Source of the DNA: Gimibacter soli | GTDB lineage: Bacteria; Pseudomonadota; Alphaproteobacteria; Sphingomonadales; Kordiimonadaceae | Length of the DNA: 64,000 nt | Assembly: GCF_028463845.1 (NCBI RefSeq) | Contig: NZ_CP116805.1 | Span: 2,170,001-2,234,000, forward strand | Reading direction: 5' to 3' | Shown here: piece by piece, positions 57,344 through 64,000 of the stretch | Layout: the number at the start of each line of letters is the position of its first letter | Numbering within the stretch: position 1 is the stretch's first letter | Notes under the pieces: model-generated | Seen by the model: the letters and a program-made list of their open reading frames with translations, nothing else | What the model was told of the DNA's origin: nothing | Database searches by the model: none | Position numbers and translations under genes: made by a program

Positions 57344-58537
57344 TTATCTTGAAACGTTTGCAGCCCGTGCAGCCTCTGCGCGGGCTGTTGTTTCTTCCTG
57401 CACAAGCTGGCTGAGCGGCACAAGCACAAAGCCGCGTGCCTCAAGCCCCTTGCGCCATTCGCGAAGCGTCTGGATGGTTTCCGGATACGGGTGGCCAATG
57501 GCAATGGCTGAACCATGGCTGCGCGCGCGGCGTTCGGCCTCTGCAAGCTGCTTCAGGATGGCCTTTGGGTCACGCACGTTATCAAGGAAAACATCGCGCC
57601 GCGCATAAGGCACCCCCGCGAGGGCCGCTTCCCGCGCGCCCTGGCTTTTCGAGGTGGTGAGGCTGTCGAGGAACAAAAGTCCCCGCGCCTTCAGGGCCGT
57701 CATGACGGCAGCCATGGCGTCTGACCGCGCCGTCAGGCCGCTGCCCATATGATTGTTGATGCCAACGAAGCCGTCGAAGCGGCTGAGGTTCCAGTCAATC
57801 CGGCGTTTGAATTCATCTTTCGAAAGCCCAGAGAGAAGCGCATTGGGGCCTGGATCGTATCCGGCGGCAGCAGGCTCCATCGGCAAATGCACCAGCAGCT
57901 CATGGCCCGCATGATGTGCCCTGCGTGTCTGTGCGGCCAGATTTTCAGCGTATGGCAGGAAGGCAAGCGTGATCGGGCCGGGAATGGCGATCAGATCGTC
58001 CGTCGCATTTTCCTGCAGGCCGAGATCATCGATAACGATGGCGAGCTTGGGTGCGTTCGTCATTACGCTTGCCATGGCGTTGCGCCGCCATGCCGGCACG
58101 CCCTTCACGGCTTGCGGCGGTTGCGCGACAGGCTGCGTGGCAGACTCTGCCCCGATATCATCGGAAATGGTTGCTGCGGCTGGCGGCGCGGGTTCATTCG
58201 CCTCGAAGATCTCTTCCGGGGTTGGCGCTGCGGATTTCTGCGTGACCGCAACGACCGGCGGCGGTAGCGGCTCCTGCCGGTCGCTGATCACCTGATAGAG
58301 GCCGACAACGATGGCCAGAACCACAATCGCATAAAGCCCGCCCGCGATCTTGAGGCCGGAACTGACCTTCGGCACTTTCGGCTTCGGATGGCGCCGCTTG
58401 CGGCTTTTCCAGTCGGCTGCCGGTTCAGGCGCAGGTGCTGGCGTAGGCATAGGCGCCTCATCGAGGCTCAGTTCCATCTGCGGGGCACTCTGCGGCTGTC
58501 GCTTCAAGATATTGTCGCTGCGGCGAGAACCCGTCAC
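57344..58537 (-). CDS. YibQ-type divergent polysaccharide deacetylase
   Basis: 397 residues. A Pro-rich cytosolic N-terminus (about 20-55), one membrane helix (about 60-83), a Pro/Ala linker, then the divergent polysaccharide deacetylase domain (from about 160: LAIVIDDLGL, HELLVHLPMEP, GINNHMGSG, LLFLDSLTT, AIAIGHPYPETI). Asp and His residues expected for metal binding are retained. Probably acts in the periplasm on a cell-surface glycan. It is convergent with trpE (10 bases) and divergent from trpG (134 bases). Confidence 0.9.
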   Translation of the reverse strand: MTGSRRSDNILKRQPQSAPQMELSLDEAPMPTPAPAPEPAADWKSRKRRHPKPKVPKVSSGLKIAGGLYAIVVLAIVVGLYQVISDRQEPLPPPVVAVTQKSAAPTPEEIFEANEPAPPAAATISDDIGAESATQPVAQPPQAVKGVPAWRRNAMASVMTNAPKLAIVIDDLGLQENATDDLIAIPGPITLAFLPYAENLAAQTRRAHHAGHELLVHLPMEPAAAGYDPGPNALLSGLSKDEFKRRIDWNLSRFDGFVGINNHMGSGLTARSDAMAAVMTALKARGLLFLDSLTTSKSQGAREAALAGVPYARRDVFLDNVRDPKAILKQLAEAERRARSHGSAIAIGHPYPETIQTLREWRKGLEARGFVLVPLSQLVQEETTARAEAARAANVSR

Positions 58538-58671
58538 CGGCTGTAACTCCCTACCATTTGAACGGCCTTTTCTGCGATAAGCCTGCCAGAAGGATTGACA
58601 ATCGCCGCGAATACCGCATTGTCCGATGCACGTTTGCCAACAGCCTCCGGGACATTACCCCAGTTAAAGCC

Positions 58672-59256
58672 ATGTATATCCTGATCGATAATTACGACAG
58701 CTTCACCTACAATTTGTACCACTATTTCGTCGAAAAAGGGGCAGAGGTCACCGTGTACCGGAATGACCAGATTTCCGTGGCGGATGTGATGGCGCAAAAA
58801 CCCGAAGGTATCATCCTGTCGCCCGGCCCTTGCACACCCAATGAAGCCGGCATCTGCCTTGACACGATCAAGGCAGTGACTGAAGCACCGCTGCCGCTGT
58901 TTGGCGTGTGTCTTGGCCATCAGGCCATCGGTCAGGCGTTTGGCGGCACCGTTTGCCGCGCACCCAAGGTGATGCACGGCAAGGTCAGCGAGATTACCCA
59001 CAATGGCACCGGGCTTTTTGCCGGCCTGCCCTCGCCCTATGCCGCCACCCGCTATCATTCGCTGATCGTGGCGCGCGACGACCTGCCGGAATGCCTTGAG
59101 GTGACGTCCGAAACCGAAGACGGCCTGATCATGGGGCTGGCGCACAAAACGCTGCCGATCCACGGCGTGCAGTTCCACCCGGAAAGCATCGCGTCCGAAC
59201 ACGGCCATGCGCTTATCGCCAATTTCATGAAGATCGCCGCGGAGTTCGGCAAGTGA
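58672..59256 (+). CDS. trpG: anthranilate synthase component II (glutaminase)
   Basis: 194 residues. Class I glutamine amidotransferase: IDNYDSFTYNL, LSPGPCTPNEAG, nucleophile Cys80 in FGVCLGHQAIG and the His/Glu of QFHPESIASEHG. Supplies ammonia to TrpE. ATG 58672 is conserved. It overlaps trpD by four bases (GTGA). Its promoter should be in the 134-base gap shared with the deacetylase gene. Confidence 0.97.
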   Translation: MYILIDNYDSFTYNLYHYFVEKGAEVTVYRNDQISVADVMAQKPEGIILSPGPCTPNEAGICLDTIKAVTEAPLPLFGVCLGHQAIGQAFGGTVCRAPKVMHGKVSEITHNGTGLFAGLPSPYAATRYHSLIVARDDLPECLEVTSETEDGLIMGLAHKTLPIHGVQFHPESIASEHGHALIANFMKIAAEFGK

Positions 59257-60284
59257 CCGATTTCCGGCAGCATCTGGCCCGGCTTGCCGATGGCAAGGCG
59301 CTGACGACCGCCGATGCGCGGGATGCGTTCGACACGATCATGTCGGGCGGGGCTGATCTTGCCCAGATGGCCGCCTTTGTGATGGCGATGCGTGTGCGTG
59401 GCGAAACGGCGGATGAAATCGTCGGCGGCGCCGAGGTGCTGCGCGCCAAGGCTGGGCGTATTGAAGCCCCGGAAGGTGCGATCGACACCTGCGGTACGGG
59501 CGGCGACGAGCTTGGCACCTATAATATCTCCACCGCTGCCGCGATTGTGACGGCAGCAGCTGGCGTGCCCGTTGCCAAGCATGGCAACCGGTCGGTTTCC
59601 TCGAAATCGGGCTCGGCAGACGTCCTGATAGCGCTTGGAGCCAACCTTGAAATCCCCGAGTTCGCCAACGAACAGTCGATGCGCGAATATGGCTTTGCTT
59701 TCTTGTTTGCCCCGAGCCATCACCGCGCCATGCGCCACGTGGCGCCGGTGCGCGGCTCGCTGAAGCTTCGGACGATTTTCAATCTCCTCGGCCCCCTCGC
59801 CAACCCGGCGGGCACGAAGCGCCAGCTACTGGGGGTGTTTGACGAACGCTGGCTGGAGCCCATGGCTGAAGTGCTGAAACGCCTTGGCAGCGAGCATGTC
59901 TGGGTCGTGCACGGTGCCGACGGGCTTGATGAGCTGACGACAACGGCTGAAACCCATGTCGTCGAGATGAAAGATGGCGTCACCCACCGCTTCACCGTGA
60001 CGCCCGAAGAAGTGGGCCTCAAGCGCGCATCAATCGCAGACCTCAAGGGCGGCGATGCTTCGGTGAATGCCGAGGCCATCCGCTCGCTTCTAGCGGGGCA
60101 AAAGTCCGCGTACCGTGATATCGTGCTCCTGAATACCGGGGCGGCCCTCACCGTTGGCGGGCGCACTGCAACCCTTCAGGAAGGCGTCGATCTGGCGCGC
60201 GAAACGATTGACAGCCGTAAAGCGGCCCACACGCTGGCCGACTGGATTGCCTATACGAACCGCTGGAAAGGCGACGAGACATGA
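59253..60284 (+). CDS. trpD: anthranilate phosphoribosyltransferase
   Basis: 343 residues. PRPP-binding [34 protein letters not shown] and [18 protein letters not shown] are family hallmarks. It transfers phosphoribose to anthranilate. GTG start overlaps the trpG stop; the end overlaps trpC by four bases. Confidence 0.97.
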   Translation: MTDFRQHLARLADGKALTTADARDAFDTIMSGGADLAQMAAFVMAMRVRGETADEIVGGAEVLRAKAGRIEAPEGAIDTCGTGGDELGTYNISTAAAIVTAAAGVPVAKHGNRSVSSKSGSADVLIALGANLEIPEFANEQSMREYGFAFLFAPSHHRAMRHVAPVRGSLKLRTIFNLLGPLANPAGTKRQLLGVFDERWLEPMAEVLKRLGSEHVWVVHGADGLDELTTTAETHVVEMKDGVTHRFTVTPEEVGLKRASIADLKGGDASVNAEAIRSLLAGQKSAYRDIVLLNTGAALTVGGRTATLQEGVDLARETIDSRKAAHTLADWIAYTNRWKGDET

Positions 60285-61090
60285 GTGGTGCCCGCGATAT
60301 TCTGGCTGAAATCTGCGATGCAAAGCGCGAGCATGTGGCGCGCCGCAAGCAGCAGGTCAGCCATGCCGAGCTCAGCGCCCGCGCGCTGGCCGCGAGCGAG
60401 CCCCGCGAATTCGCGCAGGCGCTGGTCGACCGCAGGAACGCTGGCGAGTATGGCTTCATCTGCGAAATCAAAAAGGCAAGCCCCTCGAAAGGCCTGATCC
60501 GCCCTGATTTCGATCCGCCTGCCCTTGCCCGCGCCTACGAAGCCGGCGGTGCTGCGTGCCTTTCCATTCTCACCGATATTCCCTATTTCCAGGGTGACGA
60601 CAGCTATCTTGTGGCTGCCCGGGCCGCCGTATCGCTGCCGTGCCTGCGCAAGGATTTCATGGTCGATCCCTATCAGGTGGTGGAGGCCCGCGCCCTTGGC
60701 GCCGATTGCATCCTGCTGATCATGGCCGCACTCGATGACGGGCTGGCCCGTGAGCTGCAATATGCGGCCTTTGATCTTGGCATGGACGTGCTGATTGAAG
60801 TGCATGACCGGGCGGAGCTCGACCGTGCGCTCAAGCTTGATAGTTTGTTGATTGGCGTAAACAACCGCAATCTCAAGACGATGCAGGTCTCTCTTGAGAC
60901 AACACTTGAGCTCGCGAAGCACGTGCCCGAGGATTGTATCCTTGTGGCGGAATCCGGCCTTGCAACACCCGCCGACCTCGCGGCCTGCGAAGCTGCCGGT
61001 GCCGGCTGCTTCCTGATCGGGGAGACATTCATGCGCCAGGACGATGTGACTGCAGCCGTCCGCGCCCTGCAGCGGCCCGTAGCGGCATGA
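60281..61090 (+). CDS. trpC: indole-3-glycerol phosphate synthase
   Basis: 269 residues, TIM barrel. [17 protein letters not shown] carries the catalytic Lys and phosphate site; [27 protein letters not shown] and VAESGLATP follow. It closes the indole ring in tryptophan synthesis. Starts with an ATGA overlap on trpD and ends with one on moaC. Confidence 0.97.
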   Translation: MSGARDILAEICDAKREHVARRKQQVSHAELSARALAASEPREFAQALVDRRNAGEYGFICEIKKASPSKGLIRPDFDPPALARAYEAGGAACLSILTDIPYFQGDDSYLVAARAAVSLPCLRKDFMVDPYQVVEARALGADCILLIMAALDDGLARELQYAAFDLGMDVLIEVHDRAELDRALKLDSLLIGVNNRNLKTMQVSLETTLELAKHVPEDCILVAESGLATPADLAACEAAGAGCFLIGETFMRQDDVTAAVRALQRPVAA

Positions 61091-61566
61091 GCAAGCTCAC
61101 TCACCTTGATGACACTGGCGCCGCCCACATGGTGGATGTGGGTGCCAAGGCGGTGACCGAGCGCCGCGCGCTCGCGGTTGCTACCGTCACGATGCAGCCT
61201 GAAACGCTCAGGCTTATCATGGAAGGCGGCCTCCCGAAGGGCGACGTGATCGCCGCCGCACGCATTGCCGGCATCATGGCCGCCAAGGAAACCAGCCGCC
61301 TGATCCCGTTGTGTCACCCCTTGCCGATCACATCGGTGAAGCTTGATTTCGCGCCGCTTAGCGACACCAGCATTGGCATTGAAGCAACAGTGAAGGTCTC
61401 GGGCCAGACCGGGGTCGAGATGGAAGCCCTGACCGCCGTCAGCGTCGCGGCCCTCACGCTTTATGACATGGCAAAGGCTGTCGACAAGGGCATGGTCATT
61501 GGCGATATCCGCCTTCTTGAAAAAGATGGCGGCAAAAGCGGCCCGTGGCGCGCCGAGACCTGCTAG
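61087..61566 (+). CDS. moaC: cyclic pyranopterin monophosphate synthase MoaC
   Basis: 159 residues. [23 protein letters not shown] at the N-terminus, [13 protein letters not shown] and [20 protein letters not shown] are the conserved blocks. It completes the first step of molybdenum cofactor synthesis. The ATG overlaps the trpC stop; the trpC-moaC link is common in alphaproteobacteria and usually leads on to moeA, which is absent here. Confidence 0.97.
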   Translation: MSKLTHLDDTGAAHMVDVGAKAVTERRALAVATVTMQPETLRLIMEGGLPKGDVIAAARIAGIMAAKETSRLIPLCHPLPITSVKLDFAPLSDTSIGIEATVKVSGQTGVEMEALTAVSVAALTLYDMAKAVDKGMVIGDIRLLEKDGGKSGPWRAETC

Positions 61567-61579
61567 TCCCCTTCACTGC

Positions 61580-61614
61580 TTGACATTCAATCAAAAGGTG
61601 AACTAAAAGAGAAC
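61580..61614 (+). promoter_or_regulatory. lexA promoter with alphaproteobacterial SOS box
   Basis: GAACTAAAAGAGAAC at 61600-61614 is an exact GAAC-N7-GAAC box, the LexA operator of alphaproteobacteria. A consensus TTGACA at 61580-61585 and TAAAAG at 61604-61609 (spacing 18) fit a sigma-70 promoter overlapped by the box, so LexA would repress its own gene. Confidence 0.9.
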
Positions 61615-61655
61615 ATATAAGCAACGTCGCTTATCATGTTTTCAAGGGGGATGAT

Positions 61656-62342
61656 GTGCTGACATCCAAGCAACGCGAGCTTCTTCTGTTCATCGACCGG
61701 CGGCTGAAGGCGGATGGTATTTCGCCCTCCTTCGACGAGATGAAAGATGCCCTTGGCCTGAAATCCAAGTCCGGTGTTCACCGCCTGATCGGTGCCTTGG
61801 AAGAGCGCGGCTTCATCCGCCGTATGGCGAACCGTGCCCGCGCGCTTGAAGTGATGAAGCTGCCGGAAGGCGCCAAGGTGGAGGCTACGCCGGCTGCCAG
61901 CACCAATGTCGTCTCCGCCGACTTCACCCCGCGCCGCGCACCCGAACCCGAAGCTGGCACGGTCGAAATTCCCCTGCATGGCCGGATCGCTGCCGGCACC
62001 CCGATTGAAGCGCTGGAACGCGGCGACGCCCATGTTGCGATCCCGGCATCCATGCTGGGGCGCGGGGATTGCTATGCGCTCGAGATTTCTGGCGATTCCA
62101 TGGTCGAGCTTGGCATCATGGACGGCGATACCGTGATTATTGAGAGCTGCAAGACCGCCCGTGACGGCGAAGTGGTTGTGGCCCTCGTCGACCGCGAGGA
62201 AGCAACCCTCAAGACACTGCGCCGCTCCGGCCGCCATATCAGCCTGATCCCCGCCAACCGCGCTTACGAGCCGCAGATTTACGAATCTGACCGGGTTGAG
62301 GTGCAAGGGCGCCTTGTGGGGCTTCTTCGGCACTATCACTGA
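61656..62342 (+). CDS. lexA: SOS repressor LexA
   Basis: 228 residues. N-terminal winged helix (1-65: [36 protein letters not shown]), a linker, then the S24 autoprotease domain. Cleavage site Ala113-Gly114 (GRIAAGTP), nucleophile Ser148 ([10 protein letters not shown]) and Lys186 (EATLKTLRR). The GTG start at 61656 has AAGGGGG six bases upstream. It self-cleaves with RecA after DNA damage. Confidence 0.97.
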   Translation: MLTSKQRELLLFIDRRLKADGISPSFDEMKDALGLKSKSGVHRLIGALEERGFIRRMANRARALEVMKLPEGAKVEATPAASTNVVSADFTPRRAPEPEAGTVEIPLHGRIAAGTPIEALERGDAHVAIPASMLGRGDCYALEISGDSMVELGIMDGDTVIIESCKTARDGEVVVALVDREEATLKTLRRSGRHISLIPANRAYEPQIYESDRVEVQGRLVGLLRHYH

Positions 62343-62356
62343 GGCTTGGTGGCAGA

Positions 62357-64000
62357 TCAGGGGCCGTCACCAGTGTGGCGGTCTTCCTGCTCCCTGCTCC
62401 ATTCCAGTCGGGGCGATGATCCCGACGAGCCATACCACACGGCGACGGGGCCGGATTCTTCCAGATCGCGCGTTGTGATCATGATATCCGCACCCTTGCA
62501 ATAGCGCCGCCAGCGATACTCGACGACGGCAATCGCAGCCTGCGGGCAATCTTCCTCAACGGCGGAAAGGTCGCGCGGTACCGCGAGTGGCTTTTCGAGG
62601 CCTATATCCCACAAGCACCCTGCCGCGTCGCAGGCGCCGGGCAGCTTCTCCTGCGCCAACCCCGGTCTCAGCCCCCATTGCCGCGCCCACGCCGCCGTCC
62701 GGAAGCTTTGCCGGCCACTTGTTGACTGCATCGCCTGACGGGTTTGGTCAAAGCGCGCGATGAGGCGCCCGCCGCTATCGATCAGCAAATCGGGACGGCG
62801 CGCCTGACCGGTCAGCGCTAAGCCAGCAATCACCAGAAGCGCGGAAGCGGCCCAGAGCCTTTTGTCCCGCGCGACGACAAACAGCGCAAAGGGCAGCGTG
62901 AGGCAGAGATAGGCTTCGCCCGGCATCCAGCGATAAAGAACCGCCCCCGGCATGCCCGCCGCAGCGACAGCCAATTCAATCAGGCTTTCCAGCCCCCAGC
63001 CAAGCAGGGGCGCGGTGACGGCTGGCAGCCCCACGATCATCAGCAACAGCGTGAGAATGGCGAGCGGCATGATGAACCAGGCGAGCACCGGCACGCCGAC
63101 AAGGTTTGCCACAGCACCAAGGAGCGTCAGGTGTTGGAAGTGATAGAGGCCAACAGCGGCAATCGAGGCCTCGGCTACAAGCGTTGTTGCAAGGCTCGCG
63201 GCAATGAATCCGGCAATCCTGCCTGTGATGCCCCGCTCGTCACCTGCCCAGTCTCCCCTTGCCCGGCGTGCCGTGCGGTAACGGGTCCAGACTTCGTAGG
63301 CCGCAACAAGGCCGGCCGTTGCTGCAAAGGACATCTGGAAACCGGCACTTGAAACAGCGGCAGGGTCAACGGCCACGATTACAAGTGCTGCAATGGCAAG
63401 GCTGCGCAGCGATAACGCCCGCCGGTTGGCCAGCACTGCTGTGAAGCCGATCATCACCATGATATAGGCCCGGATTGTCGGTATCCCCATGCCGGAGAGG
63501 ACAAGGTATGCTGTGGCCACGAACATGCCCATCAGGGCCGCCACCCGGCGCGGCAGGATACGGTGGGCGAGGCCTGGAATTGCCGCTGCCAGCATCTCGA
63601 ACAGCAGGAAAGCGCCGCCCGCGATAATGCCCATATGGAGGCCGGAAATGGCGAGCATGTGGGCAAGGCCAGCATCGCGCATCGCATCCAGCGTGGCCTG
63701 ATCAAGCCCGCCGCGAATACCGACCAGAAGAGCGGCAGCGAGTGCCCCGGCTTGCCCCGGCATCAGCGTTTGCAGGTCTTGCGCGATCCGGCTCCGCCAC
63801 CGCTCAACCTGCCTTGCCATCCCGCCTCCTTCCGCTTCTGCCACGCGAACAATGGCGGATACAGCAAAGCCTTCGCCGGTGACCGCCTGCGAAACGGCAT
63901 GACGGCGGAAATCGTACCCGCCCGGATAAACCGGCCCCTTGGGCGGGCCGACAATCGCCTCGAGCGTCACGATATCACCGGGCACCAGATCGACCGGCGC
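62357..64000 (-). CDS. comEC: ComEC/Rec2-type DNA uptake membrane protein (N-terminus beyond window)
   Basis: 548 or more residues; the frame runs off the right edge, so the N-terminal domain is cut. The competence domain is typical: ALLVGIRGGLDQATLDAMRDAGLAHMLAISGLHMGI, SGMGIPTIRAY, then many hydrophobic spans up to about residue 400. The soluble C-terminal tail is short (about 130 residues) and lacks the HxHxDH of the metallo-beta-lactamase-like domain of longer ComEC proteins. It forms the inner-membrane channel for incoming DNA strands. Convergent with lexA. Confidence 0.92.
   Translation of the reverse strand, partial: APVDLVPGDIVTLEAIVGPPKGPVYPGGYDFRRHAVSQAVTGEGFAVSAIVRVAEAEGGGMARQVERWRSRIAQDLQTLMPGQAGALAAALLVGIRGGLDQATLDAMRDAGLAHMLAISGLHMGIIAGGAFLLFEMLAAAIPGLAHRILPRRVAALMGMFVATAYLVLSGMGIPTIRAYIMVMIGFTAVLANRRALSLRSLAIAALVIVAVDPAAVSSAGFQMSFAATAGLVAAYEVWTRYRTARRARGDWAGDERGITGRIAGFIAASLATTLVAEASIAAVGLYHFQHLTLLGAVANLVGVPVLAWFIMPLAILTLLLMIVGLPAVTAPLLGWGLESLIELAVAAAGMPGAVLYRWMPGEAYLCLTLPFALFVVARDKRLWAASALLVIAGLALTGQARRPDLLIDSGGRLIARFDQTRQAMQSTSGRQSFRTAAWARQWGLRPGLAQEKLPGACDAAGCLWDIGLEKPLAVPRDLSAVEEDCPQAAIAVVEYRWRRYCKGADIMITTRDLEESGPVAVWYGSSGSSPRLEWSREQEDRHTGDGP

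Overview
The window is a stretch of an alphaproteobacterial chromosome. Four things point there: the block ntrB-ntrC-ntrY-ntrX-trkA-hfq-hflX, the order eno-ftsB-pdhA-pdhB(lipoyl)-pdhC-lpdA-lipA-coq10, the order trpG-trpD-trpC-moaC-lexA-comEC, and a GAAC-N7-GAAC SOS box in front of lexA. A PEPxxW-type C-terminal sorting signal at about 20.9 kb suggests a marine or biofilm-forming genus with an exosortase system. The genus cannot be fixed from this window.

Region 1 (1-11 kb) is an accessory, scarred island. It has a small membrane-anchored cytochrome c and an FTR1-type iron permease fused to a cytochrome c domain. These are followed by a Tn3-family transposase whose 5' third has been lost at the edge of an IS3-family element. 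Beyond the IS lies a truncated secreted protein with an Ig/cadherin-like repeat, then a visibly AT-rich asparagine-synthetase-like gene. After that come three pieces of wreckage that no intact ORF reveals: an HD-domain (SpoT-like) hydrolase pseudogene, a phage-type DNA methyltransferase remnant, and a cluster of short direct repeats. One intact small membrane protein of unknown function sits between these remains.

Region 2 (11-22.3 kb) is a mix of stand-alone metabolic and regulatory genes: azoR with a divergent LysR regulator, a DUF1772 membrane protein, a serine beta-lactamase-like hydrolase, an HxlR regulator with a damaged or non-standard start facing a SnoaL-like/SDR pair, a secreted retropepsin-PDZ protein, a YtcJ-like amidohydrolase with a Tat-exported monooxygenase, a choice-of-anchor-A PEP-CTERM protein with a clear terminator, and a glycerophosphodiesterase.

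Region 3 (22.3-44.7 kb) is conserved core: mazG, hflX-hfq, trkA, the two nitrogen two-component systems NtrYX and NtrBC, dusB, then ispDF-pgpA-cinA on the other strand, then the reverse-strand run eno-ftsB-pdhABC-lpdA-lipA-coq10. This run supplies phosphoenolpyruvate, acetyl-CoA and the lipoate used by the pyruvate dehydrogenase complex.

Region 4 (44.8-50.7 kb) has a forward trio (AidB-like acyl-CoA dehydrogenase, exported M20 peptidase, exported amidohydrolase) facing tag and a PhnA/YjdM zinc-ribbon protein.

Region 5 (50.7-64 kb) is core again: pyrG, secG and tpiA on the minus strand, a PpiD/SurA-like foldase followed at once by trpE, an opposite-strand YibQ-type deacetylase gene that splits trpE from trpGDC-moaC, then lexA, and comEC running off the right edge. 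No rRNA, tRNA or CRISPR array was seen.
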